A stretch of DNA of 64,000 nt from Mycolicibacterium sp. S2-37 (GTDB taxonomy: Bacteria > Actinomycetota > Actinomycetes > Mycobacteriales > Mycobacteriaceae): positions 186,001 through 250,000 of the forward strand of contig NZ_JAFEVR010000007.1 of the NCBI RefSeq assembly GCF_017352375.1, read 5' to 3'. The position numbers were made by a program, and so were the translations under genes. The stretch's first letter is position 1. Each line of letters opens with the position of its first letter. Of the stretch, positions 35,739 to 44,741 are shown piece after piece. The notes under the pieces are model-generated. The model was not told the origin of the DNA. It searched no databases and worked only from the letters and a program-made list of their open reading frames with translations.

Positions 35739-37385
35739 CTAGTCCCGGCGCTCTGCGGCCGAAGCCGTTGCGGCAGGCGAACTTTCGTCGGCGTCAACAG
35801 ATCGGGGTGCGGCGAAGCGTTGACGGAGTTCGGTCTTGAGGACTTTGCCAGCGGGGTTGCGCGGAAGTGCGTCGACGACTTCGAGGGCCTTGGGATGCTT
35901 GTACCGGGCCAGTCGTTCGGTGAGGAAGCCGTCGAGGTCATGAAGCGTCAGAGCCGGACCACCGGTGTCGGTCCGCAACGCCGCGACGGCCACCGGCACC
36001 TCACCCCACTTCTCGTCGGCGCGACCGATCACGGCGACCTCGGCGATCGACGGATGCGCAGCGAGGACGTTCTCCACCTCCGCGCAGTAGATGTTCTCGC
36101 CGCCGGAGATGATCATGTCCTTCTTGCGGTCGACGACCCAGATGTAGCCCTCGTCGTCCTGCCGGACCAGATCCCCGGAGTGGAACCAGCCGCCGGCGAA
36201 CGCCTCGGCGGTGGCCTTGGGATTGTTCCAGTAGCCGGCCATCAGGGTCGGCGCCCGGTAGACGATTTCGCCGACCTGACCGATGGGCACGTCGTTCATG
36301 TCCTCGTCCACCACCCGCGCGGCGACGGTGGGGATGACCTTGCCGACCGAGCCGAGCTTCCGCAGCGCATCCTCCCCGAGCAACATGCAGGTCACCGGCG
36401 ACATCTCGGTCTGGCCGAAGGCGGCCAGGATCTGGGTGCCGGGGAACGTCTCGGCCATGTCGCGCAACAGGGTGTCCGATGCGGGGGCCGCGCCCCAGGA
36501 CAGGACGCGCAGCTTGAGGTCACGAGGGCTGGCCCGCTGCGCGGCGCACACCGCCTGCCACTGCGCCGGGACCAGGAAGATGCCGGTGACCTTCTCTTCG
36601 GCGAGCACGTCGAGCAGGGCGCCGGGATCGAACGCACCGAGCGGATAGAGCACCGTGGGGCGACCGAGCAGCAGCCCGACGATGGTGTTGCCGATGCCGG
36701 CGATGTGGAAGAGCGGCACCCCGATGAAGCCGACGTCGTGGTTGAGGTCGGCGCCGTTGGTGAAGAGGAAGGTCATCGCCTGCCCGGCGAGGTTGACGTG
36801 GGTGAGTACGGCGCCCTTGGGTCGGCCGGTGGTGCCCGAGGTGTACATGATCAGCGCGGGCGCGTCATTGGGGATGTCGACGGGTTCGGCGTCGAGGCCG
36901 GGTTCGGCGATGAGATCGTCGTAGCCGAGCACCCCGTCGTCACTGACCCCGCCGGCAACGATGACGGTTTCCAGGGTGCTGTCGAGGTCGCGGACGGCGG
37001 TGGCGACCGGAGCGAGCACCGATTCGGTGATGACGACGCGGGCGGCACAGTCGCTGACCAGGAACGCGATCTCCGGCGGTGTCATGCGGAAGTTGACCGG
37101 TACGGCGATGGCGCCGAGCTTGTTGACGGCGAGGAACGACTCGATGAACTCGGTGCGGTTGAGCATGAGGATCAGCACCCGCTCGCCGAACCCCACGCCC
37201 CGGCGGCTCAGGGCGCCGGCCAGTTTGGTGACCCGCTCCTGGAGCTCACCCCAGGTGGTGGTCCGCCCGAGGAATCGCAGCGCAGGTTCGGCAGGCTGCA
37301 TGAGCGCGTGCCGCGCCAGCTGATTGGTCCAGTTCTGCCGGCGCGCCAGGTACGGCTGTTCGACGGCGGAGGGCTGATCGGTCAA
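35739..37385 (-). CDS. fadD5: Long-chain fatty-acid-CoA ligase FadD5
   Basis: A 548-residue ANL-superfamily enzyme that activates fatty acids to acyl-CoA by way of an acyl-adenylate. The P-loop-like motif is IMYTSGTTGRPKGAV. GQTEMSP and YWNNPKATAEAFAGGWFHSGD are the A5/A7 motifs, and the catalytic lysine lies in NPAGKVLKTEL. It is the first gene of the mce1 operon and is thought to handle lipids brought in by Mce1. The start I prefer is the TTG at 37385, with GGAG 8 nt upstream and a length close to FadD5 of M. tuberculosis (554 residues as I recall). Confidence 0.93.
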   Translation of the reverse strand: MTDQPSAVEQPYLARRQNWTNQLARHALMQPAEPALRFLGRTTTWGELQERVTKLAGALSRRGVGFGERVLILMLNRTEFIESFLAVNKLGAIAVPVNFRMTPPEIAFLVSDCAARVVITESVLAPVATAVRDLDSTLETVIVAGGVSDDGVLGYDDLIAEPGLDAEPVDIPNDAPALIMYTSGTTGRPKGAVLTHVNLAGQAMTFLFTNGADLNHDVGFIGVPLFHIAGIGNTIVGLLLGRPTVLYPLGAFDPGALLDVLAEEKVTGIFLVPAQWQAVCAAQRASPRDLKLRVLSWGAAPASDTLLRDMAETFPGTQILAAFGQTEMSPVTCMLLGEDALRKLGSVGKVIPTVAARVVDEDMNDVPIGQVGEIVYRAPTLMAGYWNNPKATAEAFAGGWFHSGDLVRQDDEGYIWVVDRKKDMIISGGENIYCAEVENVLAAHPSIAEVAVIGRADEKWGEVPVAVAALRTDTGGPALTLHDLDGFLTERLARYKHPKALEVVDALPRNPAGKVLKTELRQRFAAPRSVDADESSPAATASAAERRD

Positions 37386-37424
37386 CGGCGGAACTCCATC
37401 GTCTCGGGTTGCATGTCGTTGATA

Positions 37425-37434
37425 TTTGATCAAA
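37425..37434. promoter_or_regulatory. Candidate Mce1R operator
   Basis: TTTGATCAAA is a perfect 10-bp palindrome in an unusually AT-rich patch of the 133-bp fadD5/mce1R divergent region. In M. tuberculosis Mce1R represses the operon from this interval, so this is the best candidate site. Confidence 0.5.
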
Positions 37435-37518
37435 CATTGGATGGCCCCGGTCACACTATGGCCCCGGTGTCTTCCAGACAACCCCACGCCGGATCCGCAC
37501 CGGAGGTCAGCAGAAACC

Positions 37519-38208
37519 GTGAACGCCCCTGTCAGACCGCGGCCTGCGCGGCCCCTGCCGAACCGCGAGCAACTCTCCGATACGGTCGCCGCACACCTGC
37601 GGGCCGAGATCATGACGGGCGTCCTGCGCCCGGGGACGTTCGTCCGGCTGGACGAGACCGCGGCCCAGCTCGGGGTGAGCATCACCCCGGTGCGCGAGGC
37701 GCTGCGGACACTGCGCGGGGAAGGGCTGGTGCGGCTGGAACCGCATCGCGGACACGTGGTGGTGGAGATGACCCGTGGGGACATCGAGGACATCTTCTGG
37801 CTACAGGCCACGATCGCCGAGGAGTTGGCCGGCTCGACCGCCCGGCGGATCACCGCACCACAGATCGACGAGATGGAGCGGCTGAACGACGCGCTGGCGG
37901 CGGCGGTGGAGAAACGGGAACCGGCTGAGGTCGCGTCGGCGGAGTTCGCGTTCCACCGGGCGTTCAACCACGCCAGCGGACGGATCAAGCTGGCGTGGTT
38001 CCTGTTGCACGTCGCGCGGTATCTGCCGCCGCTGCTGTACACGACGGATCCGGGCTGGGGCGCCGAAGCGGTGGCGAGCCACCGCGAGCTGATCGAGGCG
38101 CTGCGCCGGGGCGATCGCGAGACCGTGGTCCGGCTGACGAGGGCGCAGTTCACCGACGGCGCCGAGCGCCTGATCAAGCGGCTGGAACAGATCGGGCTGT
38201 GGGACTAG
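37519..38208 (+). CDS. mce1R: GntR/FCD regulator Mce1R
   Basis: A 229-residue FadR-subfamily repressor. The winged helix (about residues 20-85: TVAAHLRAEIMTGVLRPGTF, then ETAAQLGVSITPVREALRTL) is followed by an FCD ligand domain with metal-binding histidines (FHRAFNH, SHRELIEAL). It is divergent from fadD5, as in M. tuberculosis, where it represses mce1 and is thought to respond to fatty acyl ligands. The GTG at 37519 has GGAGG at 37500-37504. Confidence 0.93.
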   Translation: MNAPVRPRPARPLPNREQLSDTVAAHLRAEIMTGVLRPGTFVRLDETAAQLGVSITPVREALRTLRGEGLVRLEPHRGHVVVEMTRGDIEDIFWLQATIAEELAGSTARRITAPQIDEMERLNDALAAAVEKREPAEVASAEFAFHRAFNHASGRIKLAWFLLHVARYLPPLLYTTDPGWGAEAVASHRELIEALRRGDRETVVRLTRAQFTDGAERLIKRLEQIGLWD

Positions 38209-38303
38209 GCACCGGCCGCCGGGCCCGGCACTACATATAGGTGAAGTGCCCGCCTGGTAGCGACAGTCGCGTTCTGGGACGCGATGGCCGCCTACGATCC
38301 GGG

Positions 38304-38747
38304 CTAGGCACCGGCGGCCATCTGCTCGGCCCGCGATTTGAGGTTGCCGGCGAGATAGTCCAGCGTGTCTCCGATCGCCTTCTTGACCATGGGCGCGGGA
38401 ATCGCCAGCTTGGTCTCGACATCCAGGTCGACGGTCAGCAGCGACGTCGCGCCGAGGGGCACCACCGAGAACTTCTGCTCCTGCTTGTCGAAGTGGTCGC
38501 CCTGCTGCAGCAGCGTGAAGATCTGGTTCTCACCCGGGTAGTAGACGGCGGTGATGAACGTGCCCGACTGGCCCTGCACCTCGACGTCGAGCCGCAGCTG
38601 ACTGGGCCGGCCGTCGGCGTAGCGGGCCAGGATCCAGCACCCCTTGATCTCGGGGTTCCACTCCGGATACTTCTCGAAGTCGGCGACGATCGTCATGATC
38701 GCCTCGGCGGGCGCCTCGACCTCGACGGTCTTACTCACGAGCGGCAT
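38304..38747 (-). CDS. SRPBCC family protein, TB18.5 homologue (Rv0164)
   Basis: A 147-residue START-like protein closely resembling M. tuberculosis TB18.5 (MPLVSKTVEVEAPAEAIMTI, ARYADGRPSQLRLDVEVQG, YYPGENQIFTLLQQGDHF). TB18.5 is a conserved antigen without known function. A lipid or other hydrophobic ligand is plausible, given the family and its place beside mce1. Confidence 0.9.
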   Translation of the reverse strand: MPLVSKTVEVEAPAEAIMTIVADFEKYPEWNPEIKGCWILARYADGRPSQLRLDVEVQGQSGTFITAVYYPGENQIFTLLQQGDHFDKQEQKFSVVPLGATSLLTVDLDVETKLAIPAPMVKKAIGDTLDYLAGNLKSRAEQMAAGA

Positions 38748-38778
38748 GCGGCGAGCATATCGACGCCGGCGGCGGCGC

Positions 38779-39210
38779 CTACTCCACCACCGCTGTCTGC
38801 AGCAGCGACCGGATGTTGTCCGGGATCGGCACCGGCCGCCGGGTGGCGCGGTCCACGTATACGTGCACCCAGTGCCCCACCGCAGCCAGCGCCGTCTGTC
38901 CCTCGCCGAACAGCGCCAAGCGGTAGGTCACGCTGCTGTTGCCGAGCCGGGCCACCGCCACTCCCACGGTCAGCGGATCGGGGAACCGCAGCTCGGAGAA
39001 ATACCGACAACCCGACTCGGCCACCACGCCCAGCCACGGTGCCGCCACCGGGTCCACGCCGGCCGTGGTGGTGATCCAGCCGTTGATCGCGGTGTCGAAC
39101 AGCGCGTAATAGACCGCGTTGTTGAGGTGACCGAACATGTCGTTGTCCGTCCACCGGGTGGTGACCGGCCAGTGCACGGGGAAATCGCCGCTCGAGTAGT
39201 CGGTGGGCAT
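38779..39210 (-). CDS. Acyl-CoA thioesterase (4HBT hot-dog fold)
   Basis: A 143-residue single hot-dog domain. TRWTDNDMFGHLNNAVYYALFDTA is the 4-hydroxybenzoyl-CoA thioesterase signature, with the catalytic Asp in TDND. It should hydrolyse an acyl-CoA. Its position corresponds to Rv0163, 31 nt upstream of the TB18.5-like gene on the same strand, so the two form a small operon. Confidence 0.88.
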   Translation of the reverse strand: MPTDYSSGDFPVHWPVTTRWTDNDMFGHLNNAVYYALFDTAINGWITTTAGVDPVAAPWLGVVAESGCRYFSELRFPDPLTVGVAVARLGNSSVTYRLALFGEGQTALAAVGHWVHVYVDRATRRPVPIPDNIRSLLQTAVVE

Positions 39211-39245
39211 GGTTGCAGTCTCGCAGTCGGGGCAGTCTGGAGGGC

Positions 39246-40358
39246 ATGACGATCACCATTCGCGGCGCCGTACTCGAAGAGATCGGTCGCCCGGGCCCCT
39301 TCGCCGAGTCGACCCCCCTGACCGTCACGGACCTCGAACTGGCCCCGCCCGGTCCCGACGAACTGCTCGTCCGCATCGAGGCTGCCGGTCTCTGTCACTC
39401 CGACCTGTCGGTGGTCGACGGCAACCGGATGCGGCCCGTGCCGATGCTGCTCGGCCACGAGGCGGCCGGCGTCGTGGAGGAGGTCGGCCCCGGCGGCTCG
39501 GATCTGGCCGTCGGCCAGCGGGTGGTGATGACGTTCCTGCCGCGCTGCGGGCAGTGCACGGCATGCGCGACCGACGGGCTCACCCCGTGCGAACCGGGCA
39601 GCGCCGCCAACGCCGCGGGCACCCTGATGCACGGCGACATCCGGCTGCGCCGCGGCGGCGAACCGGTGTTCCACCACCTCGGGGTCTCCGGATTCGCGAC
39701 CCACGCCGTCGTCGATCGGCATTCGGTCGTTCCCGTCGACGACGAGGTGCCGCCCGTGGTCGCCTCCCTGCTGGGCTGCGCGGTGCTCACCGGCGGTGGC
39801 GCGGTGCTGAACGTCGGCAGGCCGAAACCGGGTCAGACCGTGGCGATCGTCGGCCTCGGCGGCGTCGGGATGGCGGCGATGATCACCGCCCAGTCTTACG
39901 ACGACGTCAAGGTCATCGGCATCGACCGCCTCGAGGACAAACTGGAGCGCGCGCGAGCGATGGGCATCAATGCCGCCTACACCCCGGAGGAGGCCGCCGA
40001 GCGGGACGTCAAGGCCGAGGTGGTGATCGAGGCCGTCGGGCATGCTTCGGCGCTCGAGACGGCGATTGTGCACACCGCCCCCGGCGGACGCACGATCACC
40101 GTCGGCCTGCCGCGACCGGATGCGCGGATCTCGGTGTCCCCGTTGAGCCTGGTGGCCGAGGGCCGCTCATTGATCGGCAGTTACCTGGGTTCGGCCGTCC
40201 CCGCTCGCGACATCCCAAGATTCGTCAGCCTGTGGCGCGACGGTCGGCTGCCGGTGGAAACGCTTGTCTCGTCGACGATTCCGCTCGAGGAGATCAACAG
40301 CGCCATGGACCGCCTCGCCGAGGGCAAGGCGGTCCGGCAGGTGATCGAGTTCGGTTAG
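39246..40358 (+). CDS. adhE1: Zinc-dependent alcohol dehydrogenase
   Basis: A 370-residue medium-chain dehydrogenase. Catalytic zinc ligands are at Cys50 and His71-Glu72 (GLCHSD, LLGHEAAG). The structural zinc is bound by four cysteines at about 101, 104, 107 and 115 (CGQCTACATDGLTPC). The NAD motif is GLGGVG at 203-208, followed by an acidic residue (VIGIDR). It oxidises alcohols with NAD. It corresponds by position and type to Rv0162c (adhE1). The ATG at 39246 was chosen over an in-frame codon at 39213. Confidence 0.92.
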   Translation: MTITIRGAVLEEIGRPGPFAESTPLTVTDLELAPPGPDELLVRIEAAGLCHSDLSVVDGNRMRPVPMLLGHEAAGVVEEVGPGGSDLAVGQRVVMTFLPRCGQCTACATDGLTPCEPGSAANAAGTLMHGDIRLRRGGEPVFHHLGVSGFATHAVVDRHSVVPVDDEVPPVVASLLGCAVLTGGGAVLNVGRPKPGQTVAIVGLGGVGMAAMITAQSYDDVKVIGIDRLEDKLERARAMGINAAYTPEEAAERDVKAEVVIEAVGHASALETAIVHTAPGGRTITVGLPRPDARISVSPLSLVAEGRSLIGSYLGSAVPARDIPRFVSLWRDGRLPVETLVSSTIPLEEINSAMDRLAEGKAVRQVIEFG

Positions 40359-41260
40359 CTGCCGACCACCGCAGGCGCCTGCCCGGTCGGTGTGGCGATC
40401 CCGTTGCGGCGGAACGCATTGACCACCAGGGTACGTATCTCACGGCCCACCTCGAACTGCTTGCCGGGCAGCGTGCGCGCGACCATGCGCAGATCCACGC
40501 TGTCCACCTCGATACTCTCGACGCCCATCACCGATGGTTCGTCGAGGAGCAGGTCCTTCATGGTCTCGTGGCGCATCGCCGCCGCAGACACCTCCCGCAG
40601 CACCTCGTTGACATGGTTGATGTCCTCGCTGGTCGGCACCGGGATGTCGATGACCGCGCGGGCCCAATCCTTCGACAGGTTCAGCGATTTGACGATCTGG
40701 CCGTTCGGGACGGTGTACATCTCCCCATCGGCGGTGCGCAGCTTGGTCACTCGTAGCGTCACATCCTCGACCGTGCCGCGGGCGTCACCGCCGCCGTTGA
40801 CGGTCAGATCCACCAGATCACCGAAGCCGTACTGCTTTTCGGTGATGATGAAGAAGCCGCTGAGCAGATCCTGGACGATCCGCTGAGCTCCGAAACCGAG
40901 CGCGGCGCCGAGCACGGCCGCCGGAGCGACCAGGGAGCCGACCGGCAGACCGAGCTGGTTGGCGATGTCGACGCACACCACCACATAGAGCACTGCGATC
41001 GCCACGGACGAGATGACCGAAGCCACCGCCTGACCGTGTTTGACGCTCTCGGACCGGACCACCGCGTCGTGGCTGTCGTATCCCCGATTGAGCCGGCGGC
41101 TGACCCTGCGCGCCACGAAGCGGATCACCTTGGTCGTGACGAGCGCGAAGAGCACCACCAACAGGATGTGCAGACCTTTGGTCGAGAGCCACTGTCCGAC
41201 GGCACCCTGCCAGAAGTCGCCCCACGAGCCGGACGCCTGTGCAAGCAATGAGATATCCAT
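40355..41260 (-). CDS. MscS-family mechanosensitive channel
   Basis: A 301-residue small-conductance mechanosensitive channel. Three membrane segments are visible (about residues 27-45, 77-98, 103-130). The pore helix is Gly/Ala-rich (VLGAALGFGAQRIVQDLLSG). A cytoplasmic beta domain carries VEDVTLRVTKLRTADGEMY and VPNGQIVKSLNLS. It relieves turgor on osmotic downshock. It converges on adhE1 with a 4-nt overlap and is divergent from the aldarate gene. Confidence 0.92.
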   Translation of the reverse strand: MDISLLAQASGSWGDFWQGAVGQWLSTKGLHILLVVLFALVTTKVIRFVARRVSRRLNRGYDSHDAVVRSESVKHGQAVASVISSVAIAVLYVVVCVDIANQLGLPVGSLVAPAAVLGAALGFGAQRIVQDLLSGFFIITEKQYGFGDLVDLTVNGGGDARGTVEDVTLRVTKLRTADGEMYTVPNGQIVKSLNLSKDWARAVIDIPVPTSEDINHVNEVLREVSAAAMRHETMKDLLLDEPSVMGVESIEVDSVDLRMVARTLPGKQFEVGREIRTLVVNAFRRNGIATPTGQAPAVVGS

Positions 41261-41330
41261 ACGCGTGGTGGTCTTCCCGGCCTGCGGGCGTGCTCAAACG
41301 ACCGATGGGGTGTTACCCGGACCACACAGC

Positions 41331-41361
41331 TTGTATGATGAGTTGACTACTCGTCATACAA
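41331..41361. promoter_or_regulatory. 31-bp palindromic operator, probable GntR site
   Basis: TTGTATGATGAGT on the left and ACTCGTCATACAA on the right form 13-base arms with a single mismatch around 5 central bases. It lies 19 bp before the dehydratase start, in the divergent region with mscS. The size and half-site (TTGTATGA) fit FCD-type GntR regulators such as the one encoded at 42509. Confidence 0.7.
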
Positions 41362-41379
41362 CTAGCCCCTGGGGTCACC

Positions 41380-42501
41380 ATGTCTGATCGCATCCGCCAC
41401 CTGAAACTGTCACACGTCGTACTCCCGCTGCCGACGCCGGTCAGCGATGCCAAGGTGCTGACCGGACGACAGCGGCCGCTGACCGAGACGGTCCTGCTCT
41501 TCGTCGAGTTGCGCACCGAACAGGGCTGCACCGGAACCGGTTTCAGCTACTCCAAACGCAGCGGTGGACCGGCGCAGTACACCCACCTCAAGGAGATCGC
41601 CGAGGTCGCGATCGGCCAGGATCCCTCCGACATCGACCGCATCTACCAGTCGCTGCTGTGGGCTGGCGCGTCGGTCGGCCGGTCGGGTGTGGCCACCCAG
41701 GCCATCGCCGCACTCGACGTCGCGCTCTACGACCTCAAGGCCCGGCGGGCGGGCCTGCCGCTGGCCAAACTGTTGGGCAGCCACCGCGACTCGTGCCGGG
41801 TCTACAACACCTCGGGCGGTTTCCTGCAGGCGTCGGTCGACGAGATCAAGGACAAGGCCGACGCCTCGCTGGCCGCGGGCATCGGCGGCATCAAGATCAA
41901 GGTGGGGCAGCCGGAGTGGCAGACCGACCTTGCGCGGGTCGCAGCGTTGCGCGAACACCTCGGCGACACCCCGCTGATGGTGGACGCCAACCAGCAGTGG
42001 GACCGCGCCCGGGCCCGGCGGATGTGCCGTGCGCTGGAGCAGTACGACCTGATCTGGATCGAGGAGCCACTCGACGCCTGGGACGCCGTCGGCCACGCCG
42101 ATCTCAGCCGCACCTTCGACACCCCGATCGCCACCGGCGAGATGCTGACATCGGTCGGCGAGCACATGGCGCTGATCGACGCGGGTTATCGCGGCATCGT
42201 GCAGCCCGACGCACCGCGCATCGGCGGCATCACCCCGTTCCTGCGCTTCGCCACCCTCGCTTCGCACGCCGGTCTGGCGCTGGCGCCGCACTATGCGATG
42301 GAGATCCACCTGCACCTGGCGGCCACCTACCCCACCGAGCCGTGGGTCGAACACTTCGAATGGCTCGATCCGCTGTTCGACGAGCGCATCGAGATCCGCG
42401 ACGGTCGGATGTGGCTGCCCGACCGGCCGGGCCTCGGCTTCACCCTCAGCGACCGGATGCGCGCACTCACCGTGGAGTCGGCCGAGTTCGGCGCGCGATG
42501 A
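41380..42501 (+). CDS. Mandelate-racemase-family dehydratase, talarate/galactarate type
   Basis: A 373-residue enolase-superfamily enzyme. The capping-domain motif GFSYSKRSGGPAQYTH resembles L-talarate/galactarate dehydratases. Active-site residues are Lys172 and Lys174 in GIKIKVGQP, metal ligands Asp202 (with Asn204), Glu228 and Glu254, and His304 in APHYAMEIH. It should abstract a proton alpha to a carboxylate of a sugar (di)acid and eliminate water. The following GntR gene and the TctABC transporter support a sugar-acid pathway. Exact specificity needs assay. Confidence 0.85.
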   Translation: MSDRIRHLKLSHVVLPLPTPVSDAKVLTGRQRPLTETVLLFVELRTEQGCTGTGFSYSKRSGGPAQYTHLKEIAEVAIGQDPSDIDRIYQSLLWAGASVGRSGVATQAIAALDVALYDLKARRAGLPLAKLLGSHRDSCRVYNTSGGFLQASVDEIKDKADASLAAGIGGIKIKVGQPEWQTDLARVAALREHLGDTPLMVDANQQWDRARARRMCRALEQYDLIWIEEPLDAWDAVGHADLSRTFDTPIATGEMLTSVGEHMALIDAGYRGIVQPDAPRIGGITPFLRFATLASHAGLALAPHYAMEIHLHLAATYPTEPWVEHFEWLDPLFDERIEIRDGRMWLPDRPGLGFTLSDRMRALTVESAEFGAR

Positions 42502-42508
42502 TGTCGCG

Positions 42509-43192
42509 GTGACCACCACACGGGCGGCGCGGGTCGTCGCCGGGCTGAAGGACAAGATCTTCGCCGGTGACCTGCCCGCGGGCGAGAAGTTGCCGTCGGA
42601 AGCCGAGCTCATCGACGAGTTCGGCGTGTCCCGCACGGTGGTCCGAGAGGCCGTCACCCGACTCCGGGCCGAAGGACTGGTGGAGACGTTCCAGGGCCGC
42701 GGGTCGTATGTCCTGGCGCTGCCGGAGTCGACGGCGTTCACCATCGGACCCGTCGCGATCCGAACCCAGCGCGATGTGCTCGACGTCGTCGACCTGCGGT
42801 TGGGCATCGAGACCGAGGCGGCGGCGCTGGCGGCCGCTCGTGCTGACACCGCGGGCCGGGAGGCGGTGCGGGCCGCGCTGGCCGCATTCGAGAGCGCCGT
42901 TCCGGAGGACGCGGTGGGGGCGGACTTCCGGTTCCATCGTGCGGTCGCCGCGGCCTCCGGCAACCGGTTCTTCCTCGATCTGCTGGATTCGCTCGGCCCG
43001 ATGACGATCATGCTGGCGCGCACCCGCCTGGGCGAGGAGCACTCGATCACCCACGCCGCTCACGCCGAGCGGGTGCGCCGGGAGCACGCCGACATCGCGG
43101 CCGCCGTCGTCGCCGGGGACGTGGACACCGCCCGGGCGGCGATGCGGGTGCATCTGGGCAACACCCGCCGCCGCCTCGACGGGGGCGGCTGA
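42509..43192 (+). CDS. GntR-family (FCD) transcriptional regulator
   Basis: A 227-residue FadR-subfamily regulator. The winged helix is at about residues 5-72 (KLPSEAELIDEFGVSRTVVR, then RLRAEGLVETFQGRGSYV). The FCD domain has likely metal-binding histidines (FRFHRAVAAASGNRF, HAAHAERV, REHADI). The GTG at 42509 lies 8 nt after the dehydratase stop, so it belongs to that operon. It probably binds the palindrome at 41331. It ends 1 nt from the convergent tctA stop. Confidence 0.9.
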   Translation: MTTTRAARVVAGLKDKIFAGDLPAGEKLPSEAELIDEFGVSRTVVREAVTRLRAEGLVETFQGRGSYVLALPESTAFTIGPVAIRTQRDVLDVVDLRLGIETEAAALAAARADTAGREAVRAALAAFESAVPEDAVGADFRFHRAVAAASGNRFFLDLLDSLGPMTIMLARTRLGEEHSITHAAHAERVRREHADIAAAVVAGDVDTARAAMRVHLGNTRRRLDGGG

Positions 43193-43193
43193 C

Positions 43194-44726
43194 TCAGACC
43201 TCCAGTCGGTCCGTCGCCGTGGGGGTCTCGTTCTTCTCCGTCCGCTCGCGGCGCTGCTTGATCAGATGCCGCGCCAGGGGCAGGACCGCCAGCACGACGA
43301 ACACGGCCAACAGCACCCCGGAGATCGGGCGGGTGACGAAGCCGGTCGGGTCGCCGCCGAAGATCAGCAGGGATCGCCTGCTGCTCGACTCGATGATCGA
43401 GCCCAGTACGAACGCCAGCACCATCGGTCCGGGGTCGAAACCGGATTTCTTCATCAGGTAGCCGACGATGCCGAAGGCGACCATCAGGAAGATGTCGAAC
43501 GTCGAGTTGTTGATCGTGTACACGCCCAGCAACGTGATCAGGGCGGTGATCGGCGCGAGGATCGCCGCGCGCACCCGCAGGATGCGGACGAACAGACCGA
43601 CCAGGGGCACCGACAGGATCAACAGCAGGATGTTGCCGATGTACATGGAGTTGATGACGCCCCAGAACACGTCGGGGTGTTCGTCGACGAGCTGGGGACC
43701 CGGTGAGACACCGAGGATCAGCAGCGCACCGAACAGCATCGCCATGGAGGCGTTGGCCGGTAGGCCGATGGTCAGCAGCGGGATGAACGAGGAGGTGGCC
43801 GCCGCGTTGTTGGCGGTCTCCGGCGCGGCGACGCCCTCGACGGCGCCCCTGCCGAACCGCTCCGGGGTCTTGCTGCGCCGCTTCTCGGTGGCATAGGCCA
43901 CGATCGAGGACAGCACGGCGCCGCCGCCCGGCAGGACGCCGAGTACGAAACCGATGATCGAGCCGCGGCCGATCGCGCCCGAGGACTGCCTGAGGTCCTT
44001 GCGCGACGGCCATACGTTGCCCACCTTGGCCGGTGGCTCGACCTTGCGATGGCGCTGCTCGAGGTTGTAGAGGATCTCTCCGACGCCGAACAATCCCATG
44101 GCCACCACGACGAAGTCGATGCCGTCGGCCAGTTGCAGGCTGTCGAACGTGAATCGGGAAGCACCGGTGAAGCTGTCGCGTCCGACGGTGGCCAGCAGCA
44201 GACCGATCGCGCCGGCGATCAGCGCCTTGAGCTTGTTGCCGCTACCGATGGTCGCGACGAGCAGCACACCCAACAGCGCTAGGGCGGCGTACTCCGGTGG
44301 GCCGAAGTCCAGGGCGACCCGCGCCACCACGGGCGCCAGCAGTGTCAGCCCGATGATCGAGATCGTCGCTCCCACAAAGGAACCGATCGCCGCGATCCCC
44401 AGCGCGGTGCCCGCCCTGCCCTGCTTGGCGAGGGCGAATCCGTCGAAGACGGTGACCACCGAGGACGCCTCACCGGGTAGTCGCAACAGCACCGAGGTGA
44501 TCGTGCCCCCGTACTGAGCCCCGTAGTAGATGCCGGCCAGCATGATGATCGCCGACACCGGGTCGATGGTGTAGGTGATGGGAAGCAGGATGGCGATGGT
44601 GGCCGCGGGCCCGAGGCCGGGCAGCACGCCGATGATCATGCCGATCAGGACGCCGACGAGGCAGTACAGCAGGTTCTTCGGTTCCACGACAAGGGCGAAA
44701 CCGTCGAGGAAGGCGGTGAAGTCCAT
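43194..44726 (-). CDS. tctA: Tripartite tricarboxylate transporter large permease TctA
   Basis: A 510-residue membrane protein with about 11-12 hydrophobic segments. Family motifs are GVLPGLGPAATIAILLP near the N-terminus, the second half-repeat GVLPGGGAVLSSIVAYATEK, and YYGAQYGGTITSVLLRLPGE. It is the large permease of a TTT carrier that imports carboxylates with sodium or protons. It is the last gene of tctCBA. Confidence 0.95.
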   Translation of the reverse strand: MDFTAFLDGFALVVEPKNLLYCLVGVLIGMIIGVLPGLGPAATIAILLPITYTIDPVSAIIMLAGIYYGAQYGGTITSVLLRLPGEASSVVTVFDGFALAKQGRAGTALGIAAIGSFVGATISIIGLTLLAPVVARVALDFGPPEYAALALLGVLLVATIGSGNKLKALIAGAIGLLLATVGRDSFTGASRFTFDSLQLADGIDFVVVAMGLFGVGEILYNLEQRHRKVEPPAKVGNVWPSRKDLRQSSGAIGRGSIIGFVLGVLPGGGAVLSSIVAYATEKRRSKTPERFGRGAVEGVAAPETANNAAATSSFIPLLTIGLPANASMAMLFGALLILGVSPGPQLVDEHPDVFWGVINSMYIGNILLLILSVPLVGLFVRILRVRAAILAPITALITLLGVYTINNSTFDIFLMVAFGIVGYLMKKSGFDPGPMVLAFVLGSIIESSSRRSLLIFGGDPTGFVTRPISGVLLAVFVVLAVLPLARHLIKQRRERTEKNETPTATDRLEV

Positions 44727-44741
44727 GGATTCGGTGCGTCC

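Noticed and set aside
38206..38320. CTAGGCACCGGC(C/G)GCC appearing at both ends of the mce1R / TB18.5-like intergenic gap
   Set aside because: Only about 15 bases, partly coding ends of two unrelated genes, with no flanking structure of a mobile element or att site.
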